Shown here: positions 15,455 to 22,383 of the stretch, one piece after another
Layout of the letters: every line of letters begins with the position of its first letter
Position numbering within the stretch: the first letter of the stretch is position 1
Origin: Acidimicrobiales bacterium
GTDB lineage: Bacteria; Actinomycetota; Acidimicrobiia; Acidimicrobiales; Iamiaceae
Length of the DNA: 64,000 bases
Direction of reading: 5' to 3'
Assembly: GCA_035630295.1 (NCBI GenBank)
Contig: DASQKY010000053.1
Span: 35,649 to 99,648, forward strand
Notes under the pieces: generated by a model
Database searches by the model: none
What the model saw: the letters and a program-made list of their open reading frames with translations, nothing else
What the model was told of the DNA's origin: nothing
Program-made: the position numbers and the translations under genes

Positions 15455-17298
15455 GCGGCGACGAGGCGGGACGCCCAGAGGTCCCCGGCTACGAGATCGT
15501 CCGGGAGCTGGGTCGGGGGGGCTTCGCCACCGTGTACGAGGCCCAGCAGCTGTCCGTCGACCGGCGGGTGGCGCTCAAGGTGGTGGCCACCTCGGGGCTG
15601 AGCCCGGACGTGACCCGGCGCTTCCGGAGCGAGCTCCGCACCATCGGCACCCTGTCCTGGCACCCCCACGTGGTGGCCCTGCACGATGGGGGCATCACCC
15701 CGGCCGGGGTCCCCTTCCTGGCCATGGAGCTCGTCGCCGGAGGATCGTGGGGTGACCGCGTCGACCAGGATGGCCCCTGTCCTCCCGACACGGTGCTGGC
15801 CGTGGGCCTCCAGGTGGCCGACGCCCTGGCCGCCGCCCACGACGCCGGCATCGTGCACCGGGACGTCAAGCCCGAGAACGTCCTCGTCGGACGGCGGGGC
15901 GAGGCCCTGCTGGCCGACTTCGGCGTGGCCACGCTGACCGACGGCACCGGCTCGGTCAGCGGGTCGTTCGTCGGCACGTTGCTCTACGCCGCTCCGGAGC
16001 TGCTGGAAGGCACCAGGGCCGACCCGGGCTCGGACATCTACGCCGTCGGCGCCACCCTCTACACGTTGGCCCGGGGCCGAGCGGCCCACGCCTCCGAGGA
16101 GGACGACGAATCCCCGGCGGCCGTCATCCACCGGGTGCTGTCGGCCCAGCCACCGCCGCTCCCCCCCGACGTGCCGCGCCCGCTGGCGTCGGTCATCGAG
16201 CGGGCCATGGCCCGGGAGCCGGAGGGGCGGCCCGCCTCGGCCGAGGAGCTGCAGGCCGAGCTCCGGGAGGCCGCCGCCGCCCTGGCCGGCGGCGCGGCGG
16301 CGGAAGCACCCGAGGGCGGGGCCCCAGCCACCATCGCCTACCGGCCGGGCCTACCGGCGCCCGGACCGGTGGCCCCGCCCCCGGTGGTCGAACCGACCGA
16401 GCCCCCCGGCTCGGTCGAGGACGCCACGCCCGCACCCCCCGCCCCTCCGGCGCCTCCCGCGGCAGCGACGCCCGCGCCTCCCCCGCCCCCGACCTTCCCC
16501 CCTCCGCCCACCGGGCCGGTCCTGTCCTCGGCGCAGGAGTCGGAACGCCTGGCCTCCCTCCCCCCGCCACCGGGAGCTGTCGACCCGGCCCCGCCGAGGC
16601 CGACCGAGCCGGACCCGTACGGGGCGCCCTTCGCCCACCGCCAGACCACCCACGACCGCACCTTCCCGGTTCCCGTCCCCGTTCCCGTGCACCGACCGGC
16701 TCCGGTCCCGGTGCCGGCGTACGGCGGCCCCGTCCCCTGGCACGACGGCCCCCGGCCCGAGGTGAGGTCGTCGATGTGGCGCTCCCTCCTGGCCGCCACG
16801 TTCTGCTGCGCCCCCATCGGGCTGGGGTACGCCATCCAGGCCCACCTCCGGTTGATCAGGGTCGGTGGCGGCCTGCGCCGACCCCGACCGAAGGGCCGGC
16901 TGGCCGTCGCCGTCGCCTACGCGTGGTCGGCAGCCATGCTGGTGGTGCCCCTCATCTTCTTGCTCAGCAGCCTCTTCGAGCTCCGCGACACCACCAGCCG
17001 CTACCGGGGCCGATGGGAAGGCACCGGCGCCGGCGTGACCCTGACCGTGGCGCTCGAGCCGACCGCCAGCGGCCTGGCGATGGAGGGCACCTTCACGTCA
17101 CGGTCGACGGGCCTGGAGTGCTCGGGCCGCTACCACAACTCGGACTTCGACGATGCCGATGTCACCTTCGACGTCGCTGGGCGGTGCAACCCTCCGATCG
17201 ACCTGCCGGCGACCGTCCAGATGTCCCTGAGCGAGGACGGGGAGACCCTGACCGTCCACACCCCCGGCACCATCACCCGCCTTCGCAAGCAGAGCTGA
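15451..17298 (+). CDS. Membrane Ser/Thr protein kinase with a CD225-like domain
   Basis: A 615-residue PknB-type kinase. The catalytic domain (12-275) has the Gly loop GRGGFA, Lys43, HRDVKPEN (Asp138) and DFG (Asp156), so it should be active. A Pro-rich linker (about 285-435) follows. Residues about 440-512 have two hydrophobic helices with FCCAPIGLGYAIQAH, a pattern like the CD225/dispanin domain. The last 100 residues, RYRGRWEGTGAGVTL onward, look beta-rich with one Cys pair (ECSGRY, GRCNPP). This is not a PASTA domain. Its GTG overlaps the preceding stop, so it belongs to the operon and may phosphorylate the helical proteins or the ATPase. Confidence 0.9.
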   Translation: MSGDEAGRPEVPGYEIVRELGRGGFATVYEAQQLSVDRRVALKVVATSGLSPDVTRRFRSELRTIGTLSWHPHVVALHDGGITPAGVPFLAMELVAGGSWGDRVDQDGPCPPDTVLAVGLQVADALAAAHDAGIVHRDVKPENVLVGRRGEALLADFGVATLTDGTGSVSGSFVGTLLYAAPELLEGTRADPGSDIYAVGATLYTLARGRAAHASEEDDESPAAVIHRVLSAQPPPLPPDVPRPLASVIERAMAREPEGRPASAEELQAELREAAAALAGGAAAEAPEGGAPATIAYRPGLPAPGPVAPPPVVEPTEPPGSVEDATPAPPAPPAPPAAATPAPPPPPTFPPPPTGPVLSSAQESERLASLPPPPGAVDPAPPRPTEPDPYGAPFAHRQTTHDRTFPVPVPVPVHRPAPVPVPAYGGPVPWHDGPRPEVRSSMWRSLLAATFCCAPIGLGYAIQAHLRLIRVGGGLRRPRPKGRLAVAVAYAWSAAMLVVPLIFLLSSLFELRDTTSRYRGRWEGTGAGVTLTVALEPTASGLAMEGTFTSRSTGLECSGRYHNSDFDDADVTFDVAGRCNPPIDLPATVQMSLSEDGETLTVHTPGTITRLRKQS

Positions 17299-17346
17299 AG
17301 GCGGCCGGCCCCCGCAGCCATGGCCCCACGTGCGAGGCTCCCTGGC

Positions 17347-17616
17347 ATGGCCCGCCTGCTGCGTCGACTCGGGGCGTGGCTCCGCGCCGACAGCCCCGTC
17401 GGGCCCGACCAGATCGTGCCCGTCTCCCTCGGCTCGGACCTGCCTCGCACCCAGCTCATCGTCGAGACCTGCCGGTCCGAGGGGCTGGTGGTGGAGCTCG
17501 AGCCCCACGTCAGCCACGCGTACCCGTTCCTCGGCTCCGATCAGCGCATGCTGGTCCGGGGCGCCGACCTGGCCGCGGCCGAGGCCATCATCGCCGACAT
17601 CGACGCCGGGACGTAG
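17347..17616 (+). CDS. DUF2007-like small protein
   Basis: An 89-residue protein. After MARLLRRLGAWLR the body reads VPVSLGSDLPRTQLIVETCR and then VVELEPH and LVRGADLAAAEAIIADID, the alpha/beta pattern of the DUF2007 'signal transducing' family, whose role is unknown. It lies 48 bases after the kinase gene and may be the last gene of that operon or separate. The ATG at 17347 is preferred because a GAGGCT hexamer sits 7 bases upstream; an ATG at 17320 would add 9 residues. Confidence 0.65.
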   Translation: MARLLRRLGAWLRADSPVGPDQIVPVSLGSDLPRTQLIVETCRSEGLVVELEPHVSHAYPFLGSDQRMLVRGADLAAAEAIIADIDAGT

Positions 17617-17698
17617 GCCCCACCTGCGCCGACGGCCAGCTGCTCCCCGACCATCGCCGACACGCGGTCCCCGCTCCGACGCCGCCGGGCCTCGGCGC

Positions 17699-17878
17699 TC
17701 AGCGCGTCCAGGGGGTGCCATCGCGTGCGACGGTCACGGGGAGCACGTCACCCTCGCAGACCGAGCGCCACACCGTCCTCGGGTGGACATCGATCGGGAT
17801 CTGGACGGGGAGGCCTGGCCAACGCCCGGGAACGTCGGCGGCCGATCGGCCCGGCGGGCCGGCCAGTCGACCGTTCAC
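17699..17878 (-). CDS. Short conserved-looking gene behind nrdJ
   Basis: A 59-residue frame starting with GTG one base after the nrdJ stop. From residue 20 it reads WPGLPVQIPIDVHPR and then TVWRSVCEGDVLPVTVAR, ending in DGTPWTR. Unlike antisense shadows here, which are made of Arg, Pro, Gly and Ala, this has a balanced composition, and nearly every codon of its second half ends in G or C. It is probably translated together with nrdJ. The first 19 residues look less convincing, so the true start may differ or the gene may be a remnant. No function can be given. Confidence 0.5.
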   Translation of the reverse strand: MNGRLAGPPGRSAADVPGRWPGLPVQIPIDVHPRTVWRSVCEGDVLPVTVARDGTPWTR

Positions 17879-17879
17879 A

Positions 17880-20756
17880 TCAGCTGCAGCCGCTGGTGCT
17901 GCCGCAGCTGGGGCAGGCGTGGCAGGAGCCGGCCCGCATCATCTGGACACCGCACTGCATGCAGTACGGGGCGTCGGAGTGGCGAGCCTCGGGGCGGGCC
18001 TGGGGCACCTGGGGGGCGGGGGTATCGTCGAGCACGCCGGCCCGCTCCAGCAGGCTGCGCTGCCCGCCCTCGTCCTGCTCCTCCATCTCCCGGGCCAGCT
18101 CGGAGGCCGAGGGGACCGACTTGGGGTCGGCCGGGATCTCGGAGCCCTGGCGGGTCTGGGTGACCGTCTCCTCCACCCCGGGGAGGGTGGGCTGGGTCCG
18201 CTCCGACACGGTGAGGATGCCCAGCTCGGCCCGCTCCTCGTAGGTGAGGTACTGGACGGCCAGGCGACGGAACATGTAGTCGACCAGCGACGAGGCGATG
18301 CGCAGCTCGGGGTCGTCGGTCATGCCGGCCGGCTCGAAGCGGGTGTTGGTGAAGGTCTCCACGTAGGCCCGCAGGGGCACGCCGTACTGGAGGCCGTAGC
18401 TGATCGACACCGCGAAGGCGTCCATGATCCCGGCCAGGGTCGAGCCCTGCTTGGAGATGCGGATGAAGATCTCGCCGGGCCGGCCGTCCTCGTACTCGCC
18501 GACGCTGACGAAGCCCTTGCAGTCGGCCACCCGGAACTCGAAGGTCTTGGACGTGCGGGTGCGGGGCAGCTTGCGCCGCACCGGCTCCTTGACGGTCACG
18601 ACCTTCTCGACCACCCGCTCCACGACCCGCTCGACCACCTGGCCGGCGGTGGGCGTGTCCTCGGCGCCCGCCTTCTTGGTCATGGACAGGGGCTGGGACA
18701 CCTTGCAGCCGTCGCGGTAGATGGCGATGGCCTTGACGCCCATCTGCCAGGCGTCGACGTGGAGCTGCTCCACGTCCTCGACCGAGGCCTCGGTGGGCAT
18801 GTTGACGGTCTTGGAGATGGCCCCGGAGATGAAAGGCTGGACCGCGGCCATCATCTTCACGTGGCCCAGGTAGTGGATCACGTTGTCGCCCATGGAGCAG
18901 GCGAAGACGGCCATGTGCTCGGCGGCCAGGTGGGGGGCGCCCACGATGGTCTTGTTCTCGTCGACGTAGGCCACGACCTCCGCGATGGCGCCCTCGTCGT
19001 AGCCCAGGTTGCGCAGGGCGCGGGGCACGGTCTGGTTGACGATGGACATGGTGCCCCCGCCCACCAGCTTCTTCGTCTTGACCAGCCCCAGGTCGGGCTC
19101 GATGCCGGTGGTGTCGCAGTCCATCATCAGGCCGATGGTCCCGGTGGGGGCCAGCACCGAGGCCTGGGAGTTGCGGACGCCGAACTGCTCGGCCATCTCG
19201 CAGGCCTCGTCCCAGGACTGCTGGGCCGCGCCCAACAGCTCGGACGGCACCAGCTCCTCGTCGATGCCGGCGGTGGCCGTGCGGTGCATGTCCAGCACCC
19301 GCAGCATGTGCTCGCGGTTCTCCTCGTAGCCGGCGAAGGGGCCCATGCGGGCCGCGGTGCGGGCCGAGACCTCGTACGCGTGGCCGGTCATGAGAGCGGT
19401 GATGGCCGCGGCCCAGGCCCGGCCCTCCTCGGAGTCGTACGGGGCGCCGGTGGCCATGAGCAGGGCGCCCAGGTTGGCGTAGCCCAGGCCCAGCTGCCGG
19501 AACTTGCGGCTGTTCTCGCCGATGGGGTCGGTCGGGTAGTCGGCCCGGCCCACCAGGATCTCCTGGCCGGTGAACATGACCGCGCAGGCCTGCTTGAACC
19601 CGTCCACGTCGAAGGCGCCGTCGGTCCCGAGGAAGGCCAGCAGGTTGACCGAGGCCAGGTTGCAGGCCGAGTTGTCGATGTGCATGTACTCGCTGCACGG
19701 GTTGGAGCCGTTGATGCGGCCGGTGGCCGCCGCGGTGTGCCAGCGGTTGATGGTGGTGTCGAACTGCATGCCGGGATCGGCGCACTCCCAGGCCGCGGTG
19801 GCGAACTGGCGCATGAGGTCGCGGGCCCGGACGGTGCGGACCACCTCGCCGGAGGTGACGGCCCGCAGGTGCCAGTCGGCGTCGTCCACCACGGCCTGCA
19901 TGAACTCGTCGGTGACCCGGACCGAGTTGTTGGCGTTCTGGTACTGGACCGAGGCCATGTCCCGGCCGTCGAGGCTCATGTCGAAGCCGGCCTCCTCGAG
20001 GACCCGGATCTTCTTCTCCTCGCGGGCCTTGACCCAGATGAAGTCCTCCACGTCGGGGTGGGTGACGTCGAGGATGACCATCTTGGCGGCCCGGCGGGTC
20101 TTGCCACCCGACTTGATGGTGCCGGCCGAGGCGTCGGCCCCCCGCATGAAGCTGACCGGGCCCGAGGCCGTGCCCCCGCCCTTCAGGTGCTCGACCGAGG
20201 AGCGGATCCTGGACAGGTTGACCCCGGCCCCCGAGCCGCCCTTGAAGATCACGCCCTCCTCCCGGTACCAGTTCAGGATGGAGTCCATGGCGTCGTCCAC
20301 GGAGAGGATGAAGCAGGCGCTGGCCTGCTGCGGGACGCCGGGCACGCCGATGTTGAACCACACCGGCGAGTTGAACGCCGCCTTCTGGGTGACGAGCAGG
20401 TGCTTCAGCTCGGCCCGGAAGGCCTCGGCCTCGTCGTCATCGGTGAAGTAGCCGCCCTCGACCCCCCAGGTCGTGATGGTGTCGGCCACCCGGTCGATGA
20501 CCTGGCGCAGCGAGCTCTCCCGCTCCGGGGTGCCCAGGGTGCCCCGGAAGTACTTCTGGGCCACGATGTTGGTGGCGTTGACCGACCAGCCGGTGGGGAA
20601 CTCCACCCCCAGCTGCTCGAAGGCCACCGACCCGTCGGCCCAGTTGGTGATCCGGGCGTCGCGCCGATCCCAAGCCAGCTCGTCGTAGGGGTGCACGTCG
20701 GGCCGGGTGAAGTGCCGGCGGATGCCGATGCCGGTCTGCTCGGGGGCGAGAGCCAT
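17880..20756 (-). CDS. nrdJ: Adenosylcobalamin-dependent ribonucleotide reductase (class II)
   Basis: A 958-residue enzyme that reduces ribonucleotides to deoxyribonucleotides with an adenosylcobalamin-generated thiyl radical. The catalytic fold is clear: FNSPVWFN and ASACFILSVDD near the N-terminal third, NPCSEYMHIDNSACNLASVN with the radical Cys, and a C-terminal tail APYCMQCG...CPSCGSTSGCS with redox or zinc Cys pairs. No intein is seen. The ATG at 20756 has AGGAG 10 bases upstream; an in-frame extension to 20825 is not coding-like. A strong promoter and two NrdR-like boxes lie upstream, and nrdR itself is at 25.6 kb. Confidence 0.96.
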   Translation of the reverse strand: MALAPEQTGIGIRRHFTRPDVHPYDELAWDRRDARITNWADGSVAFEQLGVEFPTGWSVNATNIVAQKYFRGTLGTPERESSLRQVIDRVADTITTWGVEGGYFTDDDEAEAFRAELKHLLVTQKAAFNSPVWFNIGVPGVPQQASACFILSVDDAMDSILNWYREEGVIFKGGSGAGVNLSRIRSSVEHLKGGGTASGPVSFMRGADASAGTIKSGGKTRRAAKMVILDVTHPDVEDFIWVKAREEKKIRVLEEAGFDMSLDGRDMASVQYQNANNSVRVTDEFMQAVVDDADWHLRAVTSGEVVRTVRARDLMRQFATAAWECADPGMQFDTTINRWHTAAATGRINGSNPCSEYMHIDNSACNLASVNLLAFLGTDGAFDVDGFKQACAVMFTGQEILVGRADYPTDPIGENSRKFRQLGLGYANLGALLMATGAPYDSEEGRAWAAAITALMTGHAYEVSARTAARMGPFAGYEENREHMLRVLDMHRTATAGIDEELVPSELLGAAQQSWDEACEMAEQFGVRNSQASVLAPTGTIGLMMDCDTTGIEPDLGLVKTKKLVGGGTMSIVNQTVPRALRNLGYDEGAIAEVVAYVDENKTIVGAPHLAAEHMAVFACSMGDNVIHYLGHVKMMAAVQPFISGAISKTVNMPTEASVEDVEQLHVDAWQMGVKAIAIYRDGCKVSQPLSMTKKAGAEDTPTAGQVVERVVERVVEKVVTVKEPVRRKLPRTRTSKTFEFRVADCKGFVSVGEYEDGRPGEIFIRISKQGSTLAGIMDAFAVSISYGLQYGVPLRAYVETFTNTRFEPAGMTDDPELRIASSLVDYMFRRLAVQYLTYEERAELGILTVSERTQPTLPGVEETVTQTRQGSEIPADPKSVPSASELAREMEEQDEGGQRSLLERAGVLDDTPAPQVPQARPEARHSDAPYCMQCGVQMMRAGSCHACPSCGSTSGCS

Positions 20757-20778
20757 GTGTTCGTCTCCTGGGGGGAAC

Positions 20779-20792
20779 CACAACCTGTTGTG
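20779..20792. promoter_or_regulatory. NrdR-like box 1
   Basis: Perfect palindrome CACAAC-CT-GTTGTG in the 5' leader of nrdJ. It resembles NrdR boxes (ACACWATATATWGTGT type) in position and symmetry. Confidence 0.5.
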
Positions 20793-20819
20793 CCTGGGGC
20801 GGACCGAGCCGGGCCAGGA

Positions 20820-20832
20820 CCACAAGATGTGG
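20820..20832. promoter_or_regulatory. NrdR-like box 2
   Basis: Palindrome CCACA-AGA-TGTGG, centre about 40 bases (close to four helical turns) from box 1 and just downstream of the predicted nrdJ transcription start. Paired boxes at helical spacing are the usual NrdR arrangement. Confidence 0.5.
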
Positions 20833-20845
20833 ACGCGGGACGCTC

Positions 20846-20875
20846 ATTACACCAGGGTAATTACAGCTGTGTCAA
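20846..20875 (-). promoter_or_regulatory. nrdJ promoter (TTGACA - 18 bp - TGTAAT)
   Basis: On the minus strand the -35 TTGACA is at 20870-20875 and the -10 TGTAAT at 20846-20851, with an 18-base spacer. This is one of the best sigma70-type promoters of the window. The predicted start is near 20839, giving a leader of about 80 bases that contains both NrdR-like boxes. Confidence 0.75.
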
Positions 20876-20904
20876 CGGAGGCCGCGGCGCGAACTCCCAG
20901 GTCA

Positions 20905-20950
20905 GGGGGCGCTCGCGAAATCTCCCGCAAACGGGTTCGCGATCGCCCCC
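20905..20950. other. Long inverted repeat (15-bp arms, one mismatch)
   Basis: Arms GGGGGCGCTCGCGAA (20905-20919) and TTCGCGATCGCCCCC (20936-20950) pair with a single mismatch around a 16-base loop. It lies 30 bases upstream of the nrdJ -35 and about 200 bases beyond the end of yceI. It may be a terminator for yceI read-through or a protein site; no U-tract follows on either strand. Two shorter hairpins (GTCTCC/GGAGAC near 20961-20980 and CCTCCCG/CGGGAGG near 20989-21005) lie in the same gap. Confidence 0.55.
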
Positions 20951-21072
20951 AAAGGACGTCGTCTCCAGCGGGACGGAGACACCCACACCCTCCCGTTCCG
21001 GGAGGCGCTGCGACCTCCGTCGACACGGGGGGCACCCTAGGGATGTCACCTTGTGGAACGGAAGGGGAAGAC

Positions 21073-21114
21073 GCTGTGGATTCCCGTGGGATTTCCCCAC
21101 CGTTCGTCCACAGC
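21073..21114 (-). terminator. Candidate terminator of yceI
   Basis: Nested stem: outer arms GCTGTGGA/TCCACAGC (8 bp) and inner hairpin GTGGG-ATTTC-CCCAC. It starts 37 bases after the yceI stop, and on the minus strand a pyrimidine-rich run (TCTTCCCCTTCC) follows the stem. Confidence 0.5.
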
Positions 21115-21150
21115 CCTGGGGACGACCGCGGCCCCCGGGGGGCCCTCCGG

Positions 21151-21732
21151 TCAGGCCCGGGGGGTGGCCTCCAGGGCGATGTCGATGGTGGCCACCTTGC
21201 CGACCAGCACGCCGCCGGTCTCCAGGGCCTGGTTCCAGGTCAGGCCGAACTCCTCGCGGTCGAGCTCGAGGCGACCCTCGAAGCCGACCACCGGTGCGCC
21301 CCACGGGTTGCGGCCCATGCCGTTGTAGGTGGCGGTGAAGCTCACCGGCCGGGTCACGTCGCGGACGGTCAGGTCGCCCTCCAGCGTGAAGCTGTCCTCC
21401 TTCAGGTCGCGCACCCCGGTGGAGCGGAAGGTGAGGGCCGGGAAGGTGGCCGCGTCGAAGAAGTCGGGGCTGGTCAGGTGGGCGTCACGGTCGGGGGTGC
21501 CGGTGTCGATGGAGGCCACCGCGATGGTGATCTCCACCGAGCTGTCCAGCGGGTCCTCGGCGAAGGTGATGGTCCCCTCGACGTCGGAGAAGCGGCCCCG
21601 CACCTTGGACACCATCATGTGGCGCACCGAGAAGGTGAGCTCGGAGTGGCTGGTGTCGACCACATAGGGGCCGGGCTCGGGGATGGCCAGGCCGTGGAAC
21701 TGGCGGGCGGGCAGGGTCGGGGCGTCGGACAT
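21151..21732 (-). CDS. YceI-family lipocalin-like protein
   Basis: A 193-residue YceI-domain protein, a beta-barrel fold that binds polyisoprenoid-type lipids. The start of the domain, YVVDTSHSELTFSVRHMMVSK, and the later PALTFRST and LTVRDVTRPV stretches are typical. It has no signal peptide, so it is a cytosolic actinobacterial form. The ATG at 21732 has a purine-rich GGAGG site. The divergent marR-type gene and the shared palindrome at 21764-21777 suggest control by that regulator. Confidence 0.92.
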   Translation of the reverse strand: MSDAPTLPARQFHGLAIPEPGPYVVDTSHSELTFSVRHMMVSKVRGRFSDVEGTITFAEDPLDSSVEITIAVASIDTGTPDRDAHLTSPDFFDAATFPALTFRSTGVRDLKEDSFTLEGDLTVRDVTRPVSFTATYNGMGRNPWGAPVVGFEGRLELDREEFGLTWNQALETGGVLVGKVATIDIALEATPRA

Positions 21733-21763
21733 GGGGGGACCTCCGGGGTCAGGGTCAGAGTTT

Positions 21764-21777
21764 GTTGCGTGCGCAAC
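21764..21777. promoter_or_regulatory. Palindromic operator between yceI and marR
   Basis: GTTGCG-TG-CGCAAC, 6-bp perfect arms, in the divergent region 32 bases before yceI. Size and symmetry fit a MarR-type site (TTGC-rich half-sites), most likely bound by the neighbouring regulator. Confidence 0.6.
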
Positions 21778-21852
21778 TACCAGTGAGGGACAACGTCGCC
21801 CCTGCCCCGGTATTCCCCCGCCACCCGCCGCCCACCGGCGCGACCCCGTCGG

Positions 21853-21858
21853 TACCGT
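21853..21858 (+). promoter_or_regulatory. -10 hexamer of marR
   Basis: TACCGT, 7 bases before the ATG at 21866; leaderless. Confidence 0.5.
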
Positions 21859-21865
21859 GGGCGCC

Positions 21866-22381
21866 ATGTCGCCCGCCGCCCCCCCCGACGCCGACGCCAC
21901 CCCGGCGCTGGTCGACGACCCCCGCCTGACCGCCGTCGGCCTCCTGTTCGAAGCGGCCACCGGGCTGGGGGACCTGCTGGCCGGCCAGATCGGCGAGCAC
22001 GGCCTGGCCCCTTCGGAGTTCGAGGCCCTGCTGCGCCTGGTGCGCAGCCCCGGCGGCCAGCTGCGCATGAGCGACCTGGCCACCCAGGCCAACCTGTCCA
22101 GCAGCGGCCTCACCCGGCTGGTCGACCGGCTCCAGGCCCGGGGCCTGGTGGAGCGGCGGGCCTGCCCCACCGACGGGCGGGGCGCCTTCGCGGTGGCCAC
22201 CCCGGCCGGGACCGACCTGCTGCTCGGCGTCCTGCCCGGCCACGTCGCCGTCATCGAGGCCTGGTACACCAGCCGCCTCGCCCCCCCCGACCTCGCCACG
22301 CTCTCCGGCGCCCTGCGCACCATCCGGGACGCCGTGCGGCCGGGGGCCGAGGCCGGCGCCCACGCCCCGCCGGCCGGCTGA
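21866..22381 (+). CDS. MarR-family transcriptional regulator
   Basis: A 171-residue winged-helix repressor. The DNA-binding part is clear: SDLATQANLSSSGLTRLVDR is the helix-turn-helix, and VERRACPTDGRGAF is the wing with the typical Asp/Arg. Flanking helices form the dimer interface. One Cys lies in the wing (RACPTD) and could sense oxidants, but this is not established. It is divergent from yceI, and the palindrome between them is its probable operator. The start at 21866 is supported by a -10 hexamer 7 bases upstream; the open frame further upstream is not coding-like. Confidence 0.9.
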   Translation: MSPAAPPDADATPALVDDPRLTAVGLLFEAATGLGDLLAGQIGEHGLAPSEFEALLRLVRSPGGQLRMSDLATQANLSSSGLTRLVDRLQARGLVERRACPTDGRGAFAVATPAGTDLLLGVLPGHVAVIEAWYTSRLAPPDLATLSGALRTIRDAVRPGAEAGAHAPPAG

Positions 22382-22383
22382 GC

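Noticed and set aside
9965-17298. A complete type VII (ESX) secretion locus
   Set aside because: No EccB, EccD, EccE or mycosin, no W-x-G protein, and the ATPase lacks membrane helices.
20757-20845. A cobalamin riboswitch before nrdJ
   Set aside because: The leader is only about 80 bases and I could not find the conserved B12-box; the palindromes there fit NrdR sites better.
21073-21114. DnaA-box-like TGTGGATTC and TCGTCCACA, hence a possible origin
   Set aside because: Each has two mismatches to the DnaA box, there are only two, and dnaA/dnaN/gyrB are not here. The pair is better explained as arms of a terminator stem.
16776-21338. A 1.5-kb-residue-scale plus-strand frame running over the kinase end, the DUF2007 gene and nrdJ
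   Set aside because: It overlaps several well-supported genes in other frames and has shadow composition; it is an effect of high GC content.
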